Assembly: GCA_024404675.1 (NCBI GenBank)
Contig: JAKSPO010000004.1
Coordinates: 1-64,000, forward strand
Direction of reading: 5' to 3'
DNA: 64,000 bases
Source: Lachnospiraceae bacterium
GTDB lineage: Bacteria > Bacillota > Clostridia > Lachnospirales > Lachnospiraceae
Shown: positions 8,151 to 16,077 of the stretch, one piece after another
Layout: every line of letters starts with the position of its first letter
Numbering within the stretch: the first letter of the stretch is position 1
Notes under the pieces: generated by a model
The model's input: the letters and a program-made list of their open reading frames with translations, nothing else
What the model was told of the DNA's origin: nothing
Databases searched by the model: none
Program-made: the position numbers and the translations under genes

Positions 8151-8909
8151 TTACTTGTCCTCCTTTTCTGCGTACTTATCCTTGTATACACCAAGAGGAT
8201 AGTAAGGAAGCATATTCTCCTGAAGCCACTCAAGCGACTTCTCGGGAGTCATACCCCAGTTGGTCGGACAGGTGGATACAACCTCGATCAACGAGAAGCC
8301 CTTGCCCTCCATCTGATACTGGAATGCCTTCTTGATTGCCTTCTTTGCAGCGTTAACATGCTTAACATTATCAACGGTAACACGCTCAAGGTAGGTCGGA
8401 CCCTCCAGCTCGGAAAGCATCTCACAGATGCGAACCGGATAACCTACGGTCTTTACATCACGGCCGTAAGGAGAGGTCTGCGTAACCTGTCCCGGAAGGG
8501 AGGTCGGAGCCATCTGGCCGCCGGTCATACCATAAATAGCGTTGTTTACGAAAATGATGGTAATGTTCTCATTTCTCGTTGCACTGTGTACGGTCTCTGC
8601 GGTACCGATGGAAGCGAGGTCACCGTCACCCTGGTAGGTGAATACGATGTTGTTCGGATCGCTTCTCTTTACGCCGGTTGCAACTGCCGGAGCACGGCCG
8701 TGTGCAGCCTGAACCATATCACATTTGAAATAATTATAAGTAAATACGGAACAGCCAACGGATGCAACACCGATGGTTCTGCCCTCGATCTGAAGCTCGT
8801 CAAGAACCTCTGCCACAAGACGATGGATGATACCATGCGTACAGCCCGGGCAATAATGGAACTGATTGTCGGTCAGGGAATGCGGCTTCTTAAATACTAC
8901 TTCACCCAT
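8151..8909 (-). CDS. 2-oxoacid:ferredoxin oxidoreductase, TPP-binding beta subunit
   Basis: This 252-residue subunit has the Fe-S ligand segment HYCPGC (Cys20, Cys23) and a thiamine diphosphate motif starting GDGDLASIG and ending in the conserved NNAIYGMTGGQ stretch. It catalyses CoA-dependent decarboxylation of a 2-oxoacid to acyl-CoA with reduction of ferredoxin; the reaction is reversible. Its start codon overlaps the alpha-subunit stop by one base (TAATG), indicating coupled translation. Family membership is certain. Substrate class is inferred from context to be branched-chain (VOR type). Confidence 0.92.
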   Translation of the reverse strand: MGEVVFKKPHSLTDNQFHYCPGCTHGIIHRLVAEVLDELQIEGRTIGVASVGCSVFTYNYFKCDMVQAAHGRAPAVATGVKRSDPNNIVFTYQGDGDLASIGTAETVHSATRNENITIIFVNNAIYGMTGGQMAPTSLPGQVTQTSPYGRDVKTVGYPVRICEMLSELEGPTYLERVTVDNVKHVNAAKKAIKKAFQYQMEGKGFSLIEVVSTCPTNWGMTPEKSLEWLQENMLPYYPLGVYKDKYAEKEDK

Positions 8910-9976
8910 TACTGCTCACCTCCTACGTTAAATGCATCCTCAATTACGGAAAGCACATGCTCCGGAGTCGGGATACAGCCACCGGTACGATTGCACTTAA
9001 GAACCGGCTTCAGACAACGGGTAGCAAGCTCGACATCCTCGAACATCTGACCCATATTCATCTCAACGGTAACAAATGCCTTAACCTTATCGGCTGCGGC
9101 ACGAAGCACCTTCTTCGGGAACGGCCAGAGCGTGATCGGACGAATCATACCAACCTTCAGGCCCTTAGCTCTTGCAGCCATGATTGCGTTCTTGCTGACA
9201 CGAGAGGAGATACCGAATGCAACTACGCAAACCTCTGCATCCTCCATCTCGTACTCTTCCCACATCGGCTCCTGCTCTTCCATCGCCTCATATCTCTTGA
9301 AGCGATCGATGTTCCACTGCTCAAGCTCCTCAGGAAGCATGGAAAGGGAGTTGATTACATTGTGCTCTCTCTCCATCTTAGTGCCGGTAAGTGCCCAGCT
9401 CTTGTCGTGCTCCTCAACGGTGATGTTGTCAAGCACAACCGGCTCCATCATCTGACCGAGCGTACCATCTGCAAGAAGCATTGCGGGAACGCGATACTTT
9501 TCTGCAACATTGAAAGCATGTGCGGTAAGACTAACCATCTCCTGTACGCTTGCCGGAGCAACTACGAACAGATGATAGTCACCGTGTCCGCCGCCCTTAA
9601 CAGCCTGGAAATAGTCGGACTGGGACGGCTGAATACCGCCGAGACCCGGGCCGCCACGCTGAACATTTACGATCAGTGCCGGAAGATCACAGCCGGCCAT
9701 GTAGCTGATACCCTCAGCCTTCAGGGAAACTCCCGGAGAGCTGGAGGAGGTCATAACTCTCTTACCGGTGGATGCTACACCGATACACATATTAATAGCG
9801 GCAACCTCACTCTCTGCCTGGAGGAAGGTGCCTCCGATCTTCGGCATACGCTTTGCCATGTATGCGGCAACCTCTGTCTGGGGGGTAATCGGATAACCGA
9901 AATAGAAATTGCAGCCTGCCATAATTGCAGCCTCGGCAATTGCTTCATTACCCTTCATTAAAACCTTGTCTGCCAT
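8909..9976 (-). CDS. vorB: 2-oxoacid:ferredoxin oxidoreductase, alpha subunit (VorB/KorA type)
   Basis: This 355-residue subunit opens with a GNEAIAEAAIMAGCNFYFGYPITPQ-type pyrimidine-binding domain (residues 9 onward). It continues with the QAESEVAAINMCIGVASTGKRVMT region and the RGGPGLGGIQPSQSDYFQ stretch expected of the VorB/KorA family. It pairs with the beta subunit to form the catalytic core. VorB is the name usually given to this size class in Clostridia, but 2-oxoglutarate oxidoreductase alpha subunits are very similar, so the symbol is tentative. The start is four bases after the ferredoxin stop. Confidence 0.88.
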   Translation of the reverse strand: MADKVLMKGNEAIAEAAIMAGCNFYFGYPITPQTEVAAYMAKRMPKIGGTFLQAESEVAAINMCIGVASTGKRVMTSSSSPGVSLKAEGISYMAGCDLPALIVNVQRGGPGLGGIQPSQSDYFQAVKGGGHGDYHLFVVAPASVQEMVSLTAHAFNVAEKYRVPAMLLADGTLGQMMEPVVLDNITVEEHDKSWALTGTKMEREHNVINSLSMLPEELEQWNIDRFKRYEAMEEQEPMWEEYEMEDAEVCVVAFGISSRVSKNAIMAARAKGLKVGMIRPITLWPFPKKVLRAAADKVKAFVTVEMNMGQMFEDVELATRCLKPVLKCNRTGGCIPTPEHVLSVIEDAFNVGGEQ

Positions 9977-9980
9977 GTTC

Positions 9981-10190
9981 TTAACCCCTTTCTACCGTGA
10001 TAACGCAATCCGGGCACATCGTTGCGCAGAATGCACATGCGATACACTTGGACTCGTCCGTCATCTCTGCCGGGTGATGACCCTTGGCATTGATGAGCTT
10101 GTCCGACATCTTAAGGATCTTCTTGGGGCAGGCGGAAACACAAAGTCCGCAGCCCTTACAAAGGTCCGTATTAAATGTTACTTTGTTCAT
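9981..10190 (-). CDS. 2-oxoacid:ferredoxin oxidoreductase, ferredoxin-like delta subunit
   Basis: This 69-residue protein contains two C-x2-C-x2-C-x3-CP clusters (CKGCGLCVSACP and CIACAFCATMCP), so it binds two [4Fe-4S] clusters. It passes electrons from the catalytic subunits to free ferredoxin, or back again when the enzyme works reductively. AGGAGG-type pairing with GGAGGTATTTT precedes the ATG. Confidence 0.93.
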   Translation of the reverse strand: MNKVTFNTDLCKGCGLCVSACPKKILKMSDKLINAKGHHPAEMTDESKCIACAFCATMCPDCVITVERG

Positions 10191-10209
10191 AAAATACCTC
10201 CTAAAGTAC

Positions 10210-10884
10210 TTAATTATTCCAAAGTCGCTTGTTCTGAAGGTGTAACGGCATTACGTTGGGAATTACTCTTGCAACCTCCTCCGCAATGTCCTCCTTAACG
10301 GTTGTCATCCGAAGACACAACCCTGTTGCAGCGGCGATTTCTCGTGCATAGGCATCGGAAGCAATTACGTCCTCCGGTGTGGTATCCCTGCCGAGATTGG
10401 AATTGTTCACGATACCCGTGAACGGAATCCCGCCTGCCGCCTCCATCTCACGCATCACCTCGAGTGTACTCTGCAGATCACGCGTAAGCGGACGATACTG
10501 ATTGATTACGAGGAGCATCTCATAATTATTCTCCTCAAGAATGAACGGCGTATAGCGTCCGAGTGCCAGCGCACCTCTGTCATCACCGCCGATATCGATT
10601 ACAAAATACCGCTCCTTGTTGTCCACAAGAGAATACATATCCTGCGGAAGTGCCGGAACATCTACGTTCGAGTTCGCGTATTCCGAGCTGATAAGCGGTA
10701 CACCCGCAGCCTCAAGCTCGTCCTCGCTGTCCTTCGTACGATAGTATGGATTCACGATATCCAGATCGGCAATTGCGACGTCATAACCGCTTCGCTTCAT
10801 ATCAATCGCCACATTTACCGCAATATTGGTCTTTCCGCTGCCGTAATGGCCGGCGAAAAGAACTAAGCGCTTATAGTTCTTCAT
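10210..10884 (-). CDS. MinD/CobQ-like P-loop ATP-binding protein
   Basis: This 224-residue protein has a deviant Walker A motif GHYGSGKT (12-19), an ADLDIVNPYY segment matching the switch region of MinD/ParA/ArsA-like ATPases, and VIDIGGDDRG as a probable Walker B. It has no membrane helix. It lies between the acyl-CoA synthetase fusion and the ferredoxin gene, in the same direction and without a terminator, so it is probably cotranscribed. A role in cluster insertion or assembly of the oxidoreductase is possible by analogy with other MinD-like scaffold proteins, but that is inference only. Confidence 0.8.
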   Translation of the reverse strand: MKNYKRLVLFAGHYGSGKTNIAVNVAIDMKRSGYDVAIADLDIVNPYYRTKDSEDELEAAGVPLISSEYANSNVDVPALPQDMYSLVDNKERYFVIDIGGDDRGALALGRYTPFILEENNYEMLLVINQYRPLTRDLQSTLEVMREMEAAGGIPFTGIVNNSNLGRDTTPEDVIASDAYAREIAAATGLCLRMTTVKEDIAEEVARVIPNVMPLHLQNKRLWNN

Positions 10885-10935
10885 TCGTCCATATCCTTAT
10901 AAATATAAACCCAAATTCAGGAAAATGCAACACAC

Positions 10936-13200
10936 TTACAGTTTATTTCTCTGAATCTTACCACTGATGGTCTTCGGAAGCTCATCCATGAATACAACAA
11001 GACGAGGATACTTGTAAGGTGCGGTATGCTTCTTAACGTATTCCTGAATCTCCTTCTTCAGCTCCTCGGTTCCCTCGGTTCCCTTAACTAAAACGATGGA
11101 AGCCTTAACAATCTGTCCGCGAACCGGGTCCGGAGCAGCACTTACGCCGCACTCAAGAACATACGGAAGCTCCATGATAACGCTCTCGATTTCGAACGGT
11201 CCGATACGATAACCGGAGGACTTGATAACATCGTCCTTACGGCCGACATACCAGTAGAAACCGTCCTCATCCTTCCAGGCAACGTCGCCGGTGTGATAGA
11301 TGTCGTTATGCCATGCCTCTGCGGTAAGATCAGGATCCTCCCAGTAGCCGTTGTAAAGGCCTGCAGGTGCCTTGCCGTCGGTGTAAATACAGATCTCTCC
11401 GTTCTCACCGATTGCCACAGGCTTATCGTCATCACCGAGAATCTCAACACGATACTGCGGTGTAGGCTTACCCATGGAACCAAGCTTGTGATCCTCACCA
11501 ACAAGGTTACCGATAACAAGTGTCGTCTCAGTCTGACCGAAGCCCTCCATAACGGAAAGGCCGGTGTTCTCCTTAAATACCTTGTAAACCTCAGGGTTAA
11601 GTGCCTCACCTGCAGTCGTTGCATGCTCAATCGAGGAAAGATCGTATTTGCTGATATCCTCCTTGATTAACATACGATACATGGTCGGCGGTGCACAGAA
11701 GGTCGTGATGTGGTACTGTGCAAACAACGGAAGCAGATCAGAAGCCTTGAAACGATCGAAATCGTATACGAAGGTCGGACCCTCGGCAAGCCACTGTCCG
11801 TAAAGCTTACCCCAGAGTGCTTTACCCCAACCGGTATCGGAGATAGTGAAATGGATACCGTCCGGATTTACTCTGTGCCAGTATTTCGCCGTTACATAGT
11901 GACCGAGTGCGTATTTATAGCTGTGAAGCGCAAGCTTCGGATATCCGGTAGTACCGGAGGTGAAGAAAGCGATCATGTTGTCGGAACCGCAGGGAGCATC
12001 AGCCGGACGCTCGTATTTGTCGGAGTACATAACAAACTCTGCGTCAAAGTCACGGAAGCCCTCTCTCGGACCGCCGGTGATCATCATATGCTGCAGGTGC
12101 TCGCACTTTGCTGCTGCAAGCATAGCCTGGTTTGCGGTATCACCGTCGGAGGTGATAACAAGCGCCTTCACTCTTGCCTTGTTGAAACGATAATCGAAGT
12201 CATGCTCAAGGAGCTGGTTGGTAGCAGGAATTGCAATTGCGCCGATCTTGTGGCAGGCAAGAATGCTTACCCAGAACTGCCAGTGTCTCTTGAGAACAAG
12301 CATTACACGGTCGCCGCGCTCGATTCCAAGTGCACGGAAGTAGTTTGCGCACTGGTTGGAGAGCTTGGAAAGATCCTTGAAGGTGAACCATCTCTCGTAC
12401 TTATTGACATCAAGATGAATCATTGCCATCTTGTCGGGAGATCTTCTTGCCATCTCGTCAACACAGTCAAATGCAAAGTTGAACTCCTCTTCATGCTCAA
12501 AGCGAATGCTCTTCAGACGGCCGTTCTCATCCTCATCGCACTTGATGAACTTGTCTGCGATGCCGGCCTTCTTAACGGAGCGGCCGTTCACAAGGGTCTC
12601 AAGAACCTCCTGCTCGGGCTGAGCCGCACCGGGAAGAACTACAGCAAGGAAAGTGCAGTCCTGCTCATTGATGGCGATCATACCGTGAGGGGTATTACTG
12701 TTATAAAGGATGGAATCGCCCTCCTGCAAAATCTCAGTATGCTCACCTACCTGAACCTTCAGACAGCCCTTCAGGACATAGTCAAATTCCTGTCCGCTGT
12801 GCGTATCAAGGTGAATTGCCTCTCTCTGCGCCTCATCGGAATAACGATAGGTTACAAAATAAGGCTCTGCGAGCTTATTCTTAAAATTCTGTGCAAGGCT
12901 CTTAATAAGGATACCCTCTTCCTTCGCGGTAACCTGCCCCTTGCCCTTTCTTGTTACGCAGTAGGTTGTAAGCTTAGCGCTGGTACCCTCAATCAATGCG
13001 GTAAGATCAAGGTCAAATGCCTTGGCGCACTTGTGAAGGAAGGAGAACGGGAAATCCTTTTCGCCGGCCTCATACTGCATATACTCGTTTGTGGATACTT
13101 CGGTCATCTTAGCGACTTCCTTTGCGGAAAGGCCCTTGATCACACGCATTTCCTTGATACGAGCTGCGATTTCTTTTGCCTGATTTTCTGCTTCGTACAT
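10936..13200 (-). CDS. Fusion: XRE-type HTH, cupin and AMP-forming acyl-CoA synthetase
   Basis: The 754-residue product has three parts. Residues about 12-70 form an XRE helix-turn-helix, about 110-195 a cupin beta-barrel of the kind joined to HTHs in transcription regulators, and about 215-754 a complete adenylate-forming ligase. The ligase shows the P-loop FFTSGTTGYPK near 410, EGFGQTE, the YHTGD motif, GYRIGPFEIES, and the catalytic C-terminal lysine in SGKIQR (about Lys748). It resembles medium/short-chain acyl-CoA synthetases. It heads the oxidoreductase operon behind a T-box leader, so it probably supplies the acyl-CoA for that enzyme. The HTH-cupin part could sense substrate or product and bind DNA, or just regulate the ligase. 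No frameshift or internal start with a good ribosome site suggests separate proteins. Confidence 0.9.
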   Translation of the reverse strand: MYEAENQAKEIAARIKEMRVIKGLSAKEVAKMTEVSTNEYMQYEAGEKDFPFSFLHKCAKAFDLDLTALIEGTSAKLTTYCVTRKGKGQVTAKEEGILIKSLAQNFKNKLAEPYFVTYRYSDEAQREAIHLDTHSGQEFDYVLKGCLKVQVGEHTEILQEGDSILYNSNTPHGMIAINEQDCTFLAVVLPGAAQPEQEVLETLVNGRSVKKAGIADKFIKCDEDENGRLKSIRFEHEEEFNFAFDCVDEMARRSPDKMAMIHLDVNKYERWFTFKDLSKLSNQCANYFRALGIERGDRVMLVLKRHWQFWVSILACHKIGAIAIPATNQLLEHDFDYRFNKARVKALVITSDGDTANQAMLAAAKCEHLQHMMITGGPREGFRDFDAEFVMYSDKYERPADAPCGSDNMIAFFTSGTTGYPKLALHSYKYALGHYVTAKYWHRVNPDGIHFTISDTGWGKALWGKLYGQWLAEGPTFVYDFDRFKASDLLPLFAQYHITTFCAPPTMYRMLIKEDISKYDLSSIEHATTAGEALNPEVYKVFKENTGLSVMEGFGQTETTLVIGNLVGEDHKLGSMGKPTPQYRVEILGDDDKPVAIGENGEICIYTDGKAPAGLYNGYWEDPDLTAEAWHNDIYHTGDVAWKDEDGFYWYVGRKDDVIKSSGYRIGPFEIESVIMELPYVLECGVSAAPDPVRGQIVKASIVLVKGTEGTEELKKEIQEYVKKHTAPYKYPRLVVFMDELPKTISGKIQRNKL

Positions 13201-13257
13201 TGCTGCCTCCTAATAATATGAATTCCGATGGAAATGATTGCGACCACTTTCAGGAAT

Positions 13258-13537
13258 AAAAAAAGCTCGTCTCAATCTCTTGAGACGAGCTGCTATTGCA
13301 TACCCGCGGTACCACTCAATTTGTGCTTTCGCACCACTCAGGGACTCCATCAAGTCCTTCGCCTTTACGCGGCGACTACGTAAGCTCCTACTATCCTTTC
13401 GGTGTTCAGACCTTCAGCTCGGAAGGGATAGGCTGATTCGCTTTGCACTATCGGTTCGCACCAACCACCGATTCTCTGAAAATGCAGCCGCGAGGCCGTC
13501 TTCGTCATAGCCTTTAAACTATTCAGTTGTAAAAGTT
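13258..13537 (-). promoter_or_regulatory. T-box riboswitch leader (likely tRNA-Ile)
   Basis: Read on the minus strand the leader contains the T-box GAGTGGTACCGCGGG (13303-13317) and a stem I apical region with GGTGGTTGGTGCGAACC (around 13453-13470). A terminator hairpin follows (13264-13291) with seven T residues. Aligning the stem I base (GGC at 13510-13512 with GCC at 13431-13433) puts the codon AUC (Ile) at 13435-13437, followed by the usual A. The tRNA-end bulge reads UGGU and so expects discriminator A, which fits tRNA-Ile or tRNA-Phe but not tRNA-Ser, the alternative UCA reading. Uncharged tRNA would disrupt the terminator and switch on the downstream operon. Confidence 0.9.
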
Positions 13538-13543
13538 AGTCAA

Positions 13544-13572
13544 ATTATAGTATTGCCCCTGACAATTGTCAA
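13544..13572 (-). promoter_or_regulatory. Consensus sigma-A promoter for the T-box operon
   Basis: On the minus strand TTGACA (13567-13572), a 17-base spacer and TATAAT (13544-13549) match the consensus at all twelve positions. The start of transcription is expected near 13537. Confidence 0.88.
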
Positions 13573-13607
13573 TACCTTTTTCAAAATAATTCAAAAAGCT
13601 GAGACAT

Positions 13608-14501
13608 CTACTTTTTTCTGAGTAAAATAGCAAGAATCGCACCGACTCCCACACCGGCTACCGCAACGATACCAATCAGTAGCCCGGTCGGAATTCCCTT
13701 CTCGGGCTCAACTTCCTTGGCCACCACACGATCAACCTTACCGCTCGTGGTCGGCTTGTTCTCCGGCTTCTCTTCGCCTATCGAAGGAGTAATATTCTCC
13801 TTTTCGGGTCTCGGTCCGTATGCGGGAAGTGTCTCGGCTGCACCCATCAGACCGCATGCAATACACTCCTCATGTCGTGAACCGGCTTCCGTTTCAGTCG
13901 GCTCAACATCAATGACCCAACGGTAGCTATGCTCCATCTTTGCGTCCTTTGCGCCGCATGCACACTCCTTCCAGTGCACCGACTCATCCTTCTTCAGGTA
14001 AGCAAAATCATGCTCATGATCTGCCATTTTAGAGGGGGCAGGCAATTTCACATAACCGTAACAGCCCCAATCAAACTCACTGTAGGAAGGCCAGAAACAT
14101 TCAACCTCCTGACCATTCAGAAAAACCTTTCGGTTATCTGCCGGGGCAAGCTTCCGACCATCCTCCATCATAAGGCAGATACAGAGATAATATTCCTTCT
14201 CCTGATTGATCGTATCATCCGTACCGGTCACACCATACATCGTACCATCCTGATAACGGTACGTAAGTCCCGAGTTCATCGCATCCACATAGTAGTCCTT
14301 CTCGCCTGCTTCTGCCTTGATAAGCTTCTGCATCGCAAAGTGCACATCCTGCTCCGGGATACCGTCAATATAATTATAAAGGCTGTCAAAATCCAGACGA
14401 ATCCGAATCGTATCGACCTCGCCCTCGTCAGCCAATGCCGCCCCGCAAAATGCCAAAAGCAGAATCATTGAAAGAATAACTGTTACAAAATGTTTCTTCA
14501 T
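13608..14501 (-). CDS. Secreted, C-terminally membrane-anchored protein with Cys-rich module
   Basis: This 297-residue protein has a classical signal peptide (about 1-24, cleavage after AALA), an unassigned 130-residue region, and a Cys/His module (HWKECACG and EECIACG, about 170-210) like the CxxCG repeats found in clostridial surface proteins. It ends in a Lys/Pro-rich linker and a membrane helix with the basic tail RKK. The helix is not preceded by an LPxTG motif, so sortase anchoring is unlikely. GTAGGAGG precedes the ATG. The protein at 37119 shares the Cys-rich module and the C-terminal anchor. Ligand and role are unknown. Confidence 0.8.
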   Translation of the reverse strand: MKKHFVTVILSMILLLAFCGAALADEGEVDTIRIRLDFDSLYNYIDGIPEQDVHFAMQKLIKAEAGEKDYYVDAMNSGLTYRYQDGTMYGVTGTDDTINQEKEYYLCICLMMEDGRKLAPADNRKVFLNGQEVECFWPSYSEFDWGCYGYVKLPAPSKMADHEHDFAYLKKDESVHWKECACGAKDAKMEHSYRWVIDVEPTETEAGSRHEECIACGLMGAAETLPAYGPRPEKENITPSIGEEKPENKPTTSGKVDRVVAKEVEPEKGIPTGLLIGIVAVAGVGVGAILAILLRKK

Positions 14502-14661
14502 ATAGCGACCTCCTACAATACATCAATATTTACCCAACTAAAAAAATGTCTCTGAAAGAATCATATTCCTAATTCCGGCCTGTGTCAACGAAATCATTGC
14601 ACCAGGGCGCGTCCTTGCTCGCTGACGCCGGTTTCAAACGATCAGGCAGAACTCACCATAT

Positions 14662-14698
14662 AAAAATCCCCTGCTGCCAAAGACAACAGGGGATTTTT
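14662..14698. terminator. Bidirectional terminator after tRNA-Leu
   Basis: AAAAATCCCCTG pairs with CAGGGGATTTTT around a purine-rich loop. On the minus strand it immediately follows the tRNA-Leu gene. Confidence 0.85.
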
Positions 14699-14703
14699 GA
14701 TTC

Positions 14704-14787
14704 TGCAGTTGATGGGACTTGAACCCACACCCACGTAAGTGGACATGAACCTGAATCATGCGCGTATGCCAATTCCGCCACAACTGC
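14704..14787 (-). tRNA. tRNA-Leu (anticodon CAG)
   Basis: The minus strand folds into a class II tRNA: acceptor GCAGTTG/CAACTGC with discriminator A, D-arm starting TGGCGGAATTGG, anticodon stem CATGA/TCATG with loop TTCAGGT (anticodon CAG, reading CUG), a long variable arm CCACTTACGTGGG and T-arm GTGGGTTCAAGTCCCAT. The CCA end is not encoded. It lies just downstream of deoB on the same strand. Confidence 0.93.
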
Positions 14788-14855
14788 AAGCAATGGTTAT
14801 AATATCAGTTTTCTTGCCATGTGTCAACTATTTTCTTCTTTCGAACCCGAAACAC

Positions 14856-16040
14856 TTATTTCTTCACAAGAAGTCCTTCGATTGCGGTTCCGGCAAGTGC
14901 GTTGTCAATGCCGAAATACGAAAGAATCGTCTGGGCAATGTCGGCAAAGCTCTCCCTGGTTCCGTAATTACCCGCATTTACCGCCTTACCGTATGCAACA
15001 AGCGGGATATATTCGCGGGAATGATCCGTGGATAGGGTTGCCGGATCACAGCCATGATCGGCGGTAACCATCAGGATATCCTCCTCACGGAGCCTCGAAA
15101 GAAGCTCGGGAAGCTTCTCATCAAAATAGGTAAGTGCCTTTGCATATCCGGGCACATCGTTTCTGTGACCGTACTGCATATCAAAGTCAACCAGATTCGT
15201 AAAGCACAATCCCTCGAAATCCTTGTCCATCTCTTTAAGCGTACATTCGATGCCCTCGGCATTGTTCTGCGTTCTCACATATTCGGTAATACCGCTTTCG
15301 GCAAATATATCGATAATCTTTCCTACCGAGTGCACCGCATAGCCTGCCTCAGACAGAACATTTAACATTGTCTTCGGCGGCACAAGCGAGAAGTCATGGC
15401 GGAGCGCTGTTCTTGTATAGGGCCACTCGCCCGTAAAGGGTCTTGCGATCACACGGCCGACGCCCCACGCGCCCTGACATATTTCTCTTGCAATTCTGCA
15501 ATATTCATAAAGCTTTTCAACCGAAACGATACTGTCATGCGCCGCAATCTGCAGTACGCTGTCCGCCGAGGTATATACAATCAGATTCCCAGTCGCCAGA
15601 TGCTCGCGGCCGTAATCCTTGATTACCTCCGTTCCGGAATAAGGCTTATTGCAGAGAATTCCTCTGCCGGTCCGCTTCGAAAGCTCCGTAATCAGCTCCT
15701 CCGGAAAGCCCTCCGGGAAGGTCGGCATCGGAGCAGCACTTACCACACCGCATATCTCCCAGTGGCCGGTCGTTGTATCCTTGCCCATGGAACGCTCCGA
15801 AAGGCGGCATACTCCACCCTGAAAATGCTCCAAGGCTGTAGTTCCCAGCCCATCGGCACACACATTTCCCTTCACGCCATCAATATGAAACAGGCCAAGC
15901 TTTTCCATGTTCGGCATATGAAAATGCTCATCACTCGCGGCGCTTCGAAGCGTAAAGCTTCCGGCATCTCCAAAGCTCGCTGCATCCGGAAGCTCTCCGA
16001 TACCACAGCTGTCAAGTACGATCAAAAACACTCTTTTCAC
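14856..16040 (-). CDS. deoB: Phosphopentomutase
   Basis: This 394-residue metalloenzyme of the alkaline phosphatase superfamily interconverts ribose or deoxyribose 1-phosphate and 5-phosphate in nucleoside salvage. The N-terminus RVFLIVLDSCGIGELPDA holds the first metal-binding Asp. MGKDTTTGHWEICG carries the catalytic threonine and ITADHGCDP-like TADHGCDP the distal metal ligands. Length is normal. It starts with GTG at 16040 after GAGGGGG. It lies downstream of the 16078-18648 gene with a 37-base gap and may be cotranscribed with it. Confidence 0.95.
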   Translation of the reverse strand: MKRVFLIVLDSCGIGELPDAASFGDAGSFTLRSAASDEHFHMPNMEKLGLFHIDGVKGNVCADGLGTTALEHFQGGVCRLSERSMGKDTTTGHWEICGVVSAAPMPTFPEGFPEELITELSKRTGRGILCNKPYSGTEVIKDYGREHLATGNLIVYTSADSVLQIAAHDSIVSVEKLYEYCRIAREICQGAWGVGRVIARPFTGEWPYTRTALRHDFSLVPPKTMLNVLSEAGYAVHSVGKIIDIFAESGITEYVRTQNNAEGIECTLKEMDKDFEGLCFTNLVDFDMQYGHRNDVPGYAKALTYFDEKLPELLSRLREEDILMVTADHGCDPATLSTDHSREYIPLVAYGKAVNAGNYGTRESFADIAQTILSYFGIDNALAGTAIEGLLVKK

Positions 16041-16077
16041 AAATACACCCCCTCATCTGTAAATCACCCCAAAGAAC

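Noticed and set aside
11710-13221. Long open frame (503 residues) opposite the HTH-cupin-ligase gene
   Set aside because: It is the antisense shadow of a gene with clear domains; it has no ribosome site and a composition unlike a protein. The same holds for long opposite-strand frames at 23785-25299 (atpD), 42095-43321, 26749-27624 and 8088-9961.
13434-13436. UCA (Ser) as the T-box specifier
   Set aside because: The acceptor bulge UGGU expects discriminator A, whereas bacterial tRNA-Ser normally has G; the helix register also fits AUC better.
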